Notes: a model not told the origin generated them from the letters alone. Positions 1 to 8,194 are shown, numbered from the stretch's first letter. The stretch: 20,442 nt of DNA from Bacteroidales bacterium (GCA_900752535.1 CAADVV010000228.1:1-20442), one strand, 5' to 3'. Numbers and translations: made by a program.

Positions 1-2923
1 GCTTCCGCCGCTGGCATGTACGGCCTTCAACGCCGACTTCGACGGTGACCAGATGGCCGTGCACCTTCCTCTCGGCAATGAGGCTGTGCTCGAGGCCCAG
101 CTGCTCATGCTCGGTTCGCACAACATCCTCAACCCCGCCAACGGCGCTCCTATCACGGTGCCTTCACAGGATATGGTGCTCGGACTCTATTATATCACCA
201 AACTCCGCAAGGGCGACAAGGGCGAAGGCCTGAAGTTCTACGGTCCCGAAGAGGCCGAGATTGCCTACAACGAAGGCCGCGTGACACTCCACGCTCCCGT
301 ATCTGTCGTTGTCGACGACATCGACAAAGACGGCAACCCCATCCGCCATCTGGTGGAGAACACCTCTGTGGGTCGCGTGCTGGTAAACCAGTATGTGCCC
401 AAGGAAATCGGTTATGTCAACGAGATTCTGTCGAAGAAGTCGCTGCGCACCATCATCTCGCGCGTCATCAAGTCGTGCGGTATTCCCCGCTCGGCCAAAT
501 TCCTCGACGACATCAAGAACCTCGGCTATTATATGGCCTTCAAGGGCGGCCTTTCGTTCAACCTCGGCGACGTCATCATCCCGAAGGAGAAAGCCGAATA
601 TGTTCAGGAAGGTTACGACCAGGTCAACGAAGTTCTGGCCAACCACGCCATGGGCTTCATTACCAACAACGAGCGCTACAACCAGATTATCGATATCTGG
701 ACACACGTCAACGCACGTCTGGCCGACACGCTGATGAAGCAGATTTCGGCCGACCAGCAGGGCTTCAATCCTGTTTACATGATGCTTGACTCGGGCGCCC
801 GTGGTTCTAAAGACCAGATTCGTCAGTTGTCAGGTATGCGCGGTCTGATGGCCAAGCCTCAGAAGAGCGGTGCCGAAGGCGGTCAGATCATTGAGAACCC
901 TATTCTGGCAAACTTCAAGGAAGGTCTGTCGGTGCTCGAGTACTTCATCTCGACACACGGTGCCCGTAAGGGTCTGGCCGATACGGCCCTGAAGACCGCC
1001 GACGCCGGTTATCTGACACGTCGTCTTGTTGACGTCGCCCACGATGTGATTATCAACGAGGAAGACTGCGGCACACTCCGCGGACTCGTCTGCACCGAAA
1101 TCAAGAACAACGACGAAGTCGTGGCCTCGCTCGGCGAGCGCATCCTCGGCCGCGTCTCGGTTCATGATATCATTGACCCAACCACCGGCGAGCTGATTGT
1201 TGCCTCAGGCGACGAAATCACCGAAGCCGCCGTCGAGCGCATCGAGAAATCGCCCATCGAGTCTGTCGAGATCCGTTCGGTGCTGACATGCGAGTCGAAG
1301 AAGGGCGTATGCGCCAAGTGCTACGGCCGCAACCTCGCCACACACCGCATGGTGCAAAAAGGTGAAGCCGTGGGCGTCATCGCCGCCCAGTCGATCGGCG
1401 AGCCGGGCACACAGCTGACACTGCGTACATTCCACGTCGGTGGTGTCGCCTCGAACGTCGCAGCCATCTCGTCGACCAAGTCGCGCTATGACGGTATCCT
1501 CGAAATCGACGAGCTCCGCACCGTCAAGACCGACGAGCTCGACGCCAAGGGCCGCAATGTCGAGGTTGTTATCGGACGTCTGGCCGAGATGCGTATTCTC
1601 GACCCGAAGACCAAGATGATGCTGACCTCGGCCAACATCCCTTATGGTGCCAAACTCTACTTCGACAACGGCGCCCAGCTCCACAAGGACGACGTCATCT
1701 GCGAGTGGGACCCCTTCAACGCAGTTATCGTCAGCGAGGTCGGCGGCAAAATCGAATATGTCAACCTTGTCGAGAACGTCACCTATCGCGTCGACTCAGA
1801 CGAGTCGAGCGGTCTGTCGGAGAAGATTATCATCGAGTCGCGTGACAAGACCAAGGCTCCCGAAGCCAACATCGTCGACGAAAATGGTCAGGTACTGAAG
1901 ACCTACGCTCTGCCTGTGGGCGCTCACCTGATGCTCGACGAAGGCGCTCCGGTCAAACCCGGTGAAATCTTCATCAAGATTCCGCGCGCGGCCGGTAACG
2001 CCGGTGATATCACCGGTGGTCTGCCCCGTGTCACGGAGCTCTTCGAGGCCCGCAACCCGTCGAACCCCGCCATCGTCAGCGAAATCGACGGCGAGGTTAA
2101 CTTCGGCAAGGTAAAACGAGGCAACCGCGAGATTTCAGTCACCTCGAAACTCGGAGAGGTCAAGAAATATCTTGTGCCCCTGTCGAAGCAGATTCTCGTG
2201 CAGGAGAACGACTATGTTCGCGCCGGCACCCCGCTGTCTGACGGCGCCATCACGCCGGCCGACATCCTCTCGATTATGGGCCCGACGGCTGTTCAGGAAT
2301 ACATCGTCAACGAGGTTCAGGACGTCTATCGCATGCAGGGCGTGAAAATCAACGACAAACACTTCGAGGTAATCGTGCGCCAGATGATGCGCAAAGTCTC
2401 CATCATCGATCCGGGTGATACTCCCTTCCTCCAGCAGCAGATTGTCGACAAGCGCAACTTCATGGACGAGAACGACCGCATATGGGGCAAGAAAGTTGTC
2501 ACCGACGCCGGCGACTCCGAAGCTCTGCGTCCCGGTATGATCATCACTGCCCGCCGTCTGCGCGACGAGAACTCGATGCTCAAACGGCGCGACAAAAAGC
2601 TTGTTGAGACACGCGACGCCGTTCCCGCAACCTCGGAGCAGATTCTCCAGGGTATCACTCGTGCCGCTCTCCACACCTCGAGCTTCATGTCGGCCGCATC
2701 GTTCCAGGAGACCACCAAGGTGCTCAACGAGGCCGCTATCAATGGCAAGGTCGACTACCTCGAAGGCATGAAGGAGAACGTCATCTGCGGACACCTGATT
2801 CCCGCCGGTACGGGTCAGCGTTCGTTTGACCGTCTGGTCGTGCTGTCTAAGGACGATGTCGACGGCGTCTATGCCGAGGCCGCTGAGGTCGAGGCTGCCG
2901 AATCCGCCGAAGATAATGCGTAA
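1..2923 (+). CDS. rpoC: DNA-directed RNA polymerase subunit beta' (C-terminal part, 5' truncated by window edge)
   Basis: This is the largest RNA polymerase subunit, which carries half of the active site. The reading frame is open from base 2, so 973 codons are visible and the N-terminal third lies outside the window. The catalytic NADFDGDQMAVH motif is at bases 29-64, with its three metal-binding Asp codons at 35, 41 and 47. The bridge-helix region (ending near YLTRRLVDVAHD) lies at about 923-1040. The second zinc site is complete: Cys codons at 1067, 1289, 1310 and 1319. The trigger loop (GEPGTQLTLRTFHVGG) lies at about 1397-1444. The C-terminus is acidic and ends at TAA 2921-2923. The first visible residues read LPPLACTAFN; most homologues have LHPL at this point, so the very first codons deserve checking. 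The gene would normally be cotranscribed with rpoB, which is outside this window. Confidence 0.99.
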   Translation, partial: LPPLACTAFNADFDGDQMAVHLPLGNEAVLEAQLLMLGSHNILNPANGAPITVPSQDMVLGLYYITKLRKGDKGEGLKFYGPEEAEIAYNEGRVTLHAPVSVVVDDIDKDGNPIRHLVENTSVGRVLVNQYVPKEIGYVNEILSKKSLRTIISRVIKSCGIPRSAKFLDDIKNLGYYMAFKGGLSFNLGDVIIPKEKAEYVQEGYDQVNEVLANHAMGFITNNERYNQIIDIWTHVNARLADTLMKQISADQQGFNPVYMMLDSGARGSKDQIRQLSGMRGLMAKPQKSGAEGGQIIENPILANFKEGLSVLEYFISTHGARKGLADTALKTADAGYLTRRLVDVAHDVIINEEDCGTLRGLVCTEIKNNDEVVASLGERILGRVSVHDIIDPTTGELIVASGDEITEAAVERIEKSPIESVEIRSVLTCESKKGVCAKCYGRNLATHRMVQKGEAVGVIAAQSIGEPGTQLTLRTFHVGGVASNVAAISSTKSRYDGILEIDELRTVKTDELDAKGRNVEVVIGRLAEMRILDPKTKMMLTSANIPYGAKLYFDNGAQLHKDDVICEWDPFNAVIVSEVGGKIEYVNLVENVTYRVDSDESSGLSEKIIIESRDKTKAPEANIVDENGQVLKTYALPVGAHLMLDEGAPVKPGEIFIKIPRAAGNAGDITGGLPRVTELFEARNPSNPAIVSEIDGEVNFGKVKRGNREISVTSKLGEVKKYLVPLSKQILVQENDYVRAGTPLSDGAITPADILSIMGPTAVQEYIVNEVQDVYRMQGVKINDKHFEVIVRQMMRKVSIIDPGDTPFLQQQIVDKRNFMDENDRIWGKKVVTDAGDSEALRPGMIITARRLRDENSMLKRRDKKLVETRDAVPATSEQILQGITRAALHTSSFMSAASFQETTKVLNEAAINGKVDYLEGMKENVICGHLIPAGTGQRSFDRLVVLSKDDVDGVYAEAAEVEAAESAEDNA

Positions 2924-2980
2924 ACGACTCCGGGTCGTCATCGCGCGGCCCGTCTCACCATAACTTTGCTAACCCGTCGT

Positions 2981-3016
2981 GGCGCCGTATCACGATATGG
3001 CGCCCCGACATTTTCT
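2981..3016 (+). terminator. Possible terminator hairpin after rpoC
   Basis: GGCGCCGTAT (2981-2990) pairs with ATATGGCGCC (2995-3004) in a 10-bp stem containing one G-U pair, closed by a CACG loop. It is followed by CCGACATTTTCT, which has only four consecutive T. The stem is strong but the T-tract is weak, so it may be an intrinsic terminator or simply a structured 3' end for the rpoBC transcript. If the TAACTTTGC at 2961 were a real promoter, this hairpin would lie in its 5' leader instead. Confidence 0.5.
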
Positions 3017-3070
3017 ATGGAAGCAGAATGAAGCATTCAGCCTGTTTAAACGTGATTTAACATATATTTA

Positions 3071-3103
3071 TTGAGACGGTTATATTGCTATTGGTTAATT
3101 TTA
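3071..3103 (+). promoter_or_regulatory. Weak candidate promoter for the GLUG-repeat gene
   Basis: TTG at 3071-3073 and TAATTTTA at 3096-3103 approximate the Bacteroidota -33/-7 pattern (TTTG and TAnnTTTG) with a 22-base gap, slightly longer than usual. The box lies in the AT-rich part of the spacer about 105 bases before the chosen start codon. TAACTTTGC at 2961 matches the -7 box better but lacks a -33 partner. I cannot decide between the two. Confidence 0.3.
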
Positions 3104-3207
3104 CGTTTCGAAATGAAAGAAATGACTGCTTCATTATGTCGGGTAGACAAAAATGAATGTTTCAGAAACACCATATATATACCTTTAACCATTTAAAATC
3201 ACCCAGA

Positions 3208-6200
3208 ATGAGACAATTTCTATTAGTAACGGCAGCTTTGGCGCTGTCGATGCCTTCGTTTGCCTCAGTGGAGACAAACCGCGCATTTCTGCGTGGCTCG
3301 CAGCCTCTGCAGTACATGCCTAAGGTACAGTCTGAACCGGGGCTTCAGCCTTCGGCACTGAGCCGCAAGGCTCCCGCTGCCGGCGTTGCCACGCTACCCA
3401 TCGGCGACATGACAGGTTATCTTGATGCGCCTGATCAGTCGACATGGTTCTATACCATCGTATATGACAAGGAGGTTATTGACCATGGTTCATACAAGGA
3501 GGACAACATCAAGGGATACACGGTAACGGTCTACAATGACGCTTTTGAGGAGGTCGGCAAGATTGAAGACACCGTCGAGCTTGCTGCTGACGAGGTGCGT
3601 GTGGCCCAGGTAGAAGTCAGCGCCCAGCTGACCCGTAAGTTCTTCAATACCGACAACAACTATGAACTCATGGTTGCACTGTCAATCAACACCAAAGAAT
3701 ATGTCAACCACACCTCCACGCGTGTCTATTCGCTCGGAGGTCAGAAGGAGCCCCTGATGACTCTTCCCGGCTACTATGTCTCAGCTGTCAACTCGGCTTC
3801 TGACAAATGGGACGAGCAGTTCTGGATTACCTTCCTGACCGAGGAGGACACCCAGACACCCGACGTCAACGGTGTGATGAACACGGTCGATTATGTCTAT
3901 CATGTCTATAAATATGCAGGCTATCAGGGCATGGGTGACCCCGTGCTCGAACTGCGTGTGCCCGTCATCACCATTTCAGGTGAGAACGCCGTGCCGTTCC
4001 TGTCTAATGTTTATGAAGGCAAGCCCTGGTTTGCTGTCAACCACATGAAATATTGCTGGTTCAACAACCCGTATGACTTCACCGACGAGACCCCGACACC
4101 CGGCAACGAGCTCATTGTAGACCTCTACACCCTCCCGTCGGCGTGGGCCAGCGCTCCCGAGAAATATTCAACCACGCGCATCCCCTCGAATGCCACCGTC
4201 GACGACCGTTACTTCCTCTATGTCGGCGCGTTCTCTTATATGAACGACCTGTCGTTCGGCCGTTACAGCCAGGACGGCAACCCCTGGCTGATTGTCACCA
4301 AAGAGAACCACATCAGCGCCAGCGACAGCTATCTCTACAGCTACGACGTCCGTCCGAGCGCAGCCAAGGATCAGGATGCTTCAGCCGAAGCGAAAATCAC
4401 GCTGGCCGACAAAGTGGCCTCAGGCTACTTCATGAGTGACATCCCCGGCTTTGACCCTCAGGTCATGTTCATCCGTCCGGACGGCGACAACTTCTTATAT
4501 GATTTTGTCAGCCTAATAAGCGGTGAGGTAGAGCAGACCCTGCCGGTTATTATCGAGGGTGGGAATGCCACGATTTCGGCCTCGACCGATCGTGTCCCCG
4601 GCGGCGACTCATATCTCTATGTTTCGGCTGCTACCCGCGGCTATTCTGACAGCGAGGGGAATGTCTTCAATGACGTGGCATACATAACCCGCGACGCCCG
4701 AATTGACCATATCGACCGTCTCAAACTCGGCAAGGATATTATCGACGCCCAGATTTATATGAACGGTGACGCTTTTGACCCTTACACTTTCAACCTCGAC
4801 GACAACCGCGAATACATGGCGCTGGTTAAGCGTAGTATCCCGGGTTCAACAGCCTCTCAGGAAGAGCTCCTCGTTATCAGCGCCGACCCCGAAATCGGCA
4901 GCATTCTGACCGTTGAGCCCGACAGTGATCTCGGCGCTCTCGTCTCAGTCTTCTTTGCCAACCTGAAGTCAGACACTCCGCGTCTGATTGTAATCTTCAG
5001 CAAAAAGGAAGGCTTCACCACAAAGGCCTACAACCTGCCTCTGTCCTACTTCGAGGCCGGAACCGGCACACCCGAAGACCCATATCAGATTACGACTGCC
5101 GGAGGTCTGTTGCAGATTAAGGCTTTCCCCACAGCCCACTATGTGCTTGCAGCCGACATCGATGCTCGTGGCATGTCGTTTGAACCTTCTTCTTTTGAAT
5201 TTGCCGGCTCTCTCGACGGGCGCGGTCACACAGTCAGCAATCTCCATCTGACCGGACGCTCGCTCTTCCCTCATCTCACCAACAATATGGCCAACAGCGG
5301 CGACCTCGCCGCGGTGAAGAATATCACATTTGTCAACCCTGTCTTCGAGGCTACCGACGACGACCAGGGATTCCTTGTCGGGGAGGCCTGCTATGCCACC
5401 ATTAAGGACATACATATCTATGGCGCCGATTTCAGCGGCAAATCGGGTGTTGCCGGTATTGTCGGCAATGCAAACCTCAACACCGTGGTCAGCGGCTGCT
5501 CGGTTGAGGGCTCAGTGGCAACCGAGAGCGGCCTGGCCGGCGGTATTGTCGGCAAGACCCGCACGAGCGCAACTGTCAGTGCGTGCGCATTCCGCGGCTC
5601 AGTGACCGGCGAGACCGAGGTCGGCGGTATCGTTGGCGCTCTCGAGTCTAACTCAGGTGCTGTCGTCAACTGTCACGTAAAAGCGGCCCTCAAGGCTAAA
5701 AACACGGTGGGCGGTGTGGCCGGCTCTAACAGGTCGCGCTCAGCCGTACGCTTCTGTCACGTTCAGGGCAGCATCGAGGCCACCGAGGCTCCCAGATGGG
5801 GAGGTGGTCCCTGCGCCGGTGGTATCCTCGGCACGCTACAGGGTAGCTACTCGGGCGGCGAAACCGGTGAGGAGCCCACACCCCAGGGCGCTGTGGTCGA
5901 AGGCTGCTATGTCAACCTGACTTCGCTGACCTATAGCGGTGAACCCGCAGGCGAGGGGGAATATACCGGTCAGAACGACACCATGCACCGTATCGTGGGC
6001 CGCTCGGCCGTCAACGATGAGCCCGAAATCGTCGACTTTGACTCAGACTGGAATCCCATCTACGGTGACCCCGCCGAGGCTGACAAAGGTCTGGTAAACA
6101 ACTATGCTGTCGCCACACTCGATAAGGTGGCCGCCGGCGTGGCGGCCGAGCCCCCCACACCCGAGGGCAAATCAATCGCCGCCTCTGAGGCCACCGTTGA

Positions 6201-6792
6201 CTTCTTCGAAGGTCTCGGCTATAAGTTCGGCACAACCACCGACGAGCCTTGGAACGCCGCTTCAAACGCCGGCGCACCCCGTCTCTACTTCGAGACCGGC
6301 ATGCTGACCATCAATCCGGCCAAGGCCGAGGTTGAGGTAGGCAAGACACTCGCTTTGACAATCAGCCTCACCGGCTTCGACGCCGAGAATCTCGACGCAC
6401 TTCTCGAGAGCTTCACTTTCGAGATTGCCGACGAGTCGAAACTTGAAATGACCGGTAGCGAACTCGGTGATGACAACACCATCATCGTGACACTCACCGG
6501 CCTGAGTGAAGGCACTACCGCCGTAACCGCATCTCTCGACGGCGCTACCGCCACTGCCGAAGTCACCGTCAGAAAGAGCAGCTCGATTGACAACATCGGC
6601 TCTGACGTCGCCGCTTCAATCAGCTTTGACGGACGCACAGTCAGCGCCCCCGGCTCGGCTATTGCAGTCTACACCGTTGCCGGAGCCAAGGTTGCCGAAG
6701 GCTTCGACCGTGTTGACCTCGGACATCTGGCCAAAGGCATCTATGTTGTCAGCGCCGACGGCGCCGGCACACTCAAGATTGCCATCCGCTGA
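3208..6792 (+). CDS. Large secreted protein with GLUG repeats, Ig-like domain and T9SS-type C-terminal sorting domain
   Basis: This protein has 1194 residues and its cellular function is unknown. I start it at the ATG at 3208 because that gives a clean signal peptide (basic MRQ, hydrophobic LLVTAALALSMP, likely cleavage after SFA at residue 19). An in-frame ATG at 3157 would put 17 polar residues before it. Residues 20 to about 610 match no family I can name. At about 617 a GTGTPEDPYQI segment begins, followed by an ADIDARG...F.GSLDGRGHTVSNL stretch, the lead-in typical of GLUG-repeat surface proteins. About five repeats of roughly 28 residues follow (about 744-905), each with GGIVG-like and xxCxVxGSV-like strands. 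Residues about 1031-1123 resemble a bacterial Ig-like (BIG_2) domain. The final 70 residues (IAVYTVAGAKVAEG, LAKGIYVVSADG) resemble the Por/T9SS type A sorting domain. Export to the cell surface is inferred; an adhesin or matrix role is a guess. A strong hairpin follows the stop. Confidence 0.85.
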   Translation: MRQFLLVTAALALSMPSFASVETNRAFLRGSQPLQYMPKVQSEPGLQPSALSRKAPAAGVATLPIGDMTGYLDAPDQSTWFYTIVYDKEVIDHGSYKEDNIKGYTVTVYNDAFEEVGKIEDTVELAADEVRVAQVEVSAQLTRKFFNTDNNYELMVALSINTKEYVNHTSTRVYSLGGQKEPLMTLPGYYVSAVNSASDKWDEQFWITFLTEEDTQTPDVNGVMNTVDYVYHVYKYAGYQGMGDPVLELRVPVITISGENAVPFLSNVYEGKPWFAVNHMKYCWFNNPYDFTDETPTPGNELIVDLYTLPSAWASAPEKYSTTRIPSNATVDDRYFLYVGAFSYMNDLSFGRYSQDGNPWLIVTKENHISASDSYLYSYDVRPSAAKDQDASAEAKITLADKVASGYFMSDIPGFDPQVMFIRPDGDNFLYDFVSLISGEVEQTLPVIIEGGNATISASTDRVPGGDSYLYVSAATRGYSDSEGNVFNDVAYITRDARIDHIDRLKLGKDIIDAQIYMNGDAFDPYTFNLDDNREYMALVKRSIPGSTASQEELLVISADPEIGSILTVEPDSDLGALVSVFFANLKSDTPRLIVIFSKKEGFTTKAYNLPLSYFEAGTGTPEDPYQITTAGGLLQIKAFPTAHYVLAADIDARGMSFEPSSFEFAGSLDGRGHTVSNLHLTGRSLFPHLTNNMANSGDLAAVKNITFVNPVFEATDDDQGFLVGEACYATIKDIHIYGADFSGKSGVAGIVGNANLNTVVSGCSVEGSVATESGLAGGIVGKTRTSATVSACAFRGSVTGETEVGGIVGALESNSGAVVNCHVKAALKAKNTVGGVAGSNRSRSAVRFCHVQGSIEATEAPRWGGGPCAGGILGTLQGSYSGGETGEEPTPQGAVVEGCYVNLTSLTYSGEPAGEGEYTGQNDTMHRIVGRSAVNDEPEIVDFDSDWNPIYGDPAEADKGLVNNYAVATLDKVAAGVAAEPPTPEGKSIAASEATVDFFEGLGYKFGTTTDEPWNAASNAGAPRLYFETGMLTINPAKAEVEVGKTLALTISLTGFDAENLDALLESFTFEIADESKLEMTGSELGDDNTIIVTLTGLSEGTTAVTASLDGATATAEVTVRKSSSIDNIGSDVAASISFDGRTVSAPGSAIAVYTVAGAKVAEGFDRVDLGHLAKGIYVVSADGAGTLKIAIR
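5440..5925 (+). repeat. Tandem GLUG-type protein repeats inside the secreted protein
   Basis: Five successive units of about 28 residues start at GVAGIVG, LAGGIVG, VGGIVG, VGGVAG and CAGGILG. Each carries one Cys in the following strand (GCSVEGS, ACAFRGS, NCHVKAA, FCHVQGS, GCYVNLT). The fourth unit is extended by a Gly/Pro/Trp-rich insert (EAPRWGGGP) and the fifth by a longer polar insert. The repeats are diverged at DNA level, so this is a protein-level solenoid rather than a recent DNA duplication. The regular Cys ladder fits the usual NCYATGSV pattern of GLUG repeats. Confidence 0.75.
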
Positions 6793-6814
6793 TAAGAACC
6801 ATATCCCTATAACG

Positions 6815-6850
6815 ACAGCCCCGCGACGCACTCAGGCGCCGCGGGGCTGT
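6815..6850. terminator. Shared hairpin between convergent genes
   Basis: ACAGCCCCGCG (6815-6825) pairs perfectly with CGCGGGGCTGT (6840-6850): an 11-bp, very GC-rich stem with a 14-base loop. It lies between the stop of the GLUG gene (6792) and the stop of lpxB (6874), so it can end transcription from both sides. The following T-runs are weak (GTCATTT on the + strand), so the assignment rests on stem strength and position. Confidence 0.7.
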
Positions 6851-6873
6851 GTCATTTAACGGTGATGTATGCT

Positions 6874-8001
6874 TTAGCGGGAGAGGTCCGCTACGATTCG
6901 GGCGGCTGCGCGCTCCGAGGCGCGGCTTTCGCCCAGACGGGCGCGCATGTCGGCGTAGCCCTTGAGTTGTGCGTCATGTCCCGGTTTGCCGTCGAGAATG
7001 TTGTCGAGGGCGGCGGTCACCTCGGCGGGATTGCAGTGGTGGAGCAGCATTTCGGGAATAATCGTGCGACCGGCGATGAGGTTGGGCAGCGAGACGTGGC
7101 TGACCTTGAGCAGCCGCTTCATCAGCGTGTAGCTCAGTCGGGAGCCATTGGCGCGGTAGCAGACAACCTGAGGCGTTCCTGCAAGAGCGCATTCGAGGGT
7201 GGCCGTGCCTGAAGTGACGAGCGCGGCACGGGCGTGAACCATAAGGTCGGGCGTGACGCCTCGGACGACGGGTAGCGTAGTGTAGCGGCGATAGAATTCC
7301 ATCTCGATGCCGGGCGCGGCGGCCACGACGCCCTGGAGCTGACGGTAGTGGCGCGCGACGGCAGCCATGACGGGAAGATTGTTGCGTACCTCCCCGTGGC
7401 GTGAGCCGGGCACGAGCGCGAGCATCGGGCGCGTGGTCAGGTCGTGAAAAGTGCGGAACTCCTCATAGGCCATCGTGCGGCCTAACTGTCCGTCAAACTC
7501 CTCGACCGACGGGTTGCCGACATACTCAACCATGTCTGACATGGAGTGACGGGCGTAAAAAACTTTCTCGAAGGGGAAGATGGCGAAGATGCGGCGGCAG
7601 AGCCGGCGCAGGTCCTTCACGCGATATTCCTTCCACGCCCAGACCTTAGGCGGAATGTAATAGTAGACGGGTATGCCGAGACCGGCGGCGGTGCGCGCCA
7701 GCTTCAGATTGAAGTCGGGATAGTCGACGAGAATGAGCGCGTCGGGGCGCTTTTGTTCGAGAGCCTGACGCGCCGTGGCCAGATTCGAGAAGATTCGCGG
7801 CAGATGGCGCAGGACCTCGCTGAAGCCCATGAATGCCATGTCGCGGTAGTGGAGCAGGGGAGAGGTGCCCGCTTCTTCAGCCATTCTGTCGCCGCCGAGA
7901 AATGTGAAGTCGGCCGCCGGGTCCTGTTCCCTGAGGCTGACAATCAGCTGCGAGGCATGGAGGTCGCCGGAAGGCTCGCCCGGAGAAATAAAATATCTCA
8001 T
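6874..8001 (-). CDS. lpxB: Lipid-A-disaccharide synthase
   Basis: LpxB is a GT19-family glycosyltransferase at the inner face of the cytoplasmic membrane. It joins lipid X to UDP-2,3-diacylglucosamine to form the lipid A disaccharide, releasing UDP. The 375-residue product is full length for the family (about 380). Family motifs are clear: ISPGEPSGDLHA at residues 5-16, LVDYPDFNLKLA at 91-102 (conserved acidic catalytic region), YYYIPPKVWAWKEYRV at about 113-128, PGSRHGEVRNNLP at 198-210 and TSGTATLECALAGTPQVV at 263-280. It is the only minus-strand gene here. It has its own near-consensus promoter 38-68 bases upstream, a leader of about 30 bases, and ends against the shared hairpin. In other Bacteroidales I recall surE beside lpxB; here it stands alone. 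The annotation is secure. Confidence 0.98.
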   Translation of the reverse strand: MRYFISPGEPSGDLHASQLIVSLREQDPAADFTFLGGDRMAEEAGTSPLLHYRDMAFMGFSEVLRHLPRIFSNLATARQALEQKRPDALILVDYPDFNLKLARTAAGLGIPVYYYIPPKVWAWKEYRVKDLRRLCRRIFAIFPFEKVFYARHSMSDMVEYVGNPSVEEFDGQLGRTMAYEEFRTFHDLTTRPMLALVPGSRHGEVRNNLPVMAAVARHYRQLQGVVAAAPGIEMEFYRRYTTLPVVRGVTPDLMVHARAALVTSGTATLECALAGTPQVVCYRANGSRLSYTLMKRLLKVSHVSLPNLIAGRTIIPEMLLHHCNPAEVTAALDNILDGKPGHDAQLKGYADMRARLGESRASERAAARIVADLSR

Positions 8002-8038
8002 AGCCCGTCGATGTTAAGGTTTTTGTAGTTGCTTTTTA

Positions 8039-8069
8039 CAAAAGTAGCGACTTTTGGCAGTTTAACAAA
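8039..8069 (-). promoter_or_regulatory. Promoter of lpxB (Bacteroidota type)
   Basis: Read on the minus strand, TTTG (8069-8066) is followed after exactly 19 bases by TACTTTTG (8046-8039), a full match to the Bacteroidota housekeeping pattern TTTG-N19-TAnnTTTG. Transcription should begin near 8032, giving a leader of about 30 bases before the ATG ending at 8001. It overlaps the candidate promoter of the divergent transporter gene. Confidence 0.75.
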
Positions 8070-8088
8070 AAAAAACTGCGTAACTTTG
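8053..8088 (+). promoter_or_regulatory. Promoter of the AspT/YidE-type transporter gene
   Basis: TAACTTTG at 8081-8088 is a perfect Bacteroidota -7 box. The nearest TTTG is at 8053-8056, 24 bases upstream, which is longer than the usual 19-21, so the -33 partner is uncertain. Transcription from here would start near 8095 and leave a leader of about 100 bases before the gene at 8195. The leader can fold in two mutually exclusive ways around 8105-8138. The element overlaps the lpxB promoter on the other strand. Confidence 0.6.
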
Positions 8089-8194
8089 CAGCCTAAAATT
8101 CACAGCCGGCGGCAGGTCGCCGAGACAGCGCTTCCGGCATCGGCATGTAACGAGCATATTTTTGCAATTATTTCAGATATTCAGATAATAAGAT

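Larger units (their letters stand above)
2924..3207. other. Spacer between rpoC and the GLUG-repeat gene
   Basis: I see no credible gene in this 284-base spacer. A small hairpin directly after the rpoC stop (arms 2924-2928 and 2934-2938) lacks a T-tract. A TAACTTTGC box at 2961-2969 resembles the Bacteroidota -7 element, but the expected upstream TTTG is missing. A stronger hairpin is at 2981-3004. From about 3030 the sequence becomes AT-rich, unlike the coding DNA on either side, which suits a promoter for the downstream gene. A 9-base inverted repeat (AATGAAGCA at 3027-3035 and its complement at 3127-3135) is also present; it could be chance. Confidence 0.7.

Noticed and set aside
2135..2941. 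A 268-codon open frame on the minus strand across the end of rpoC
   Set aside because: It is antisense to well conserved RpoC sequence, with the low-information Val/Asp/Leu/His pattern of a shadow. No motif is visible.
2961..2969. TAACTTTGC after rpoC as a promoter -7 box
   Set aside because: The box is perfect, but no TTTG or TTG lies 19-24 bases upstream and the flank is GC-rich. It is kept only as a remote possibility.
3027..3135. A 9-base inverted repeat (AATGAAGCA and complement) 91 bases apart before the GLUG gene
   Set aside because: It is short and widely spaced in AT-rich DNA; chance is likely. It does not look like a transposon end, and no transposase is present.
3157..3207. A longer start (ATG at 3157) for the GLUG-repeat protein
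   Set aside because: It would place 17 polar residues before the signal peptide; the ATG at 3208 gives a standard signal sequence.
6862..7212. A 116-codon plus-strand frame inside lpxB
   Set aside because: It runs antisense to conserved lpxB motifs and has no recognisable features of its own.
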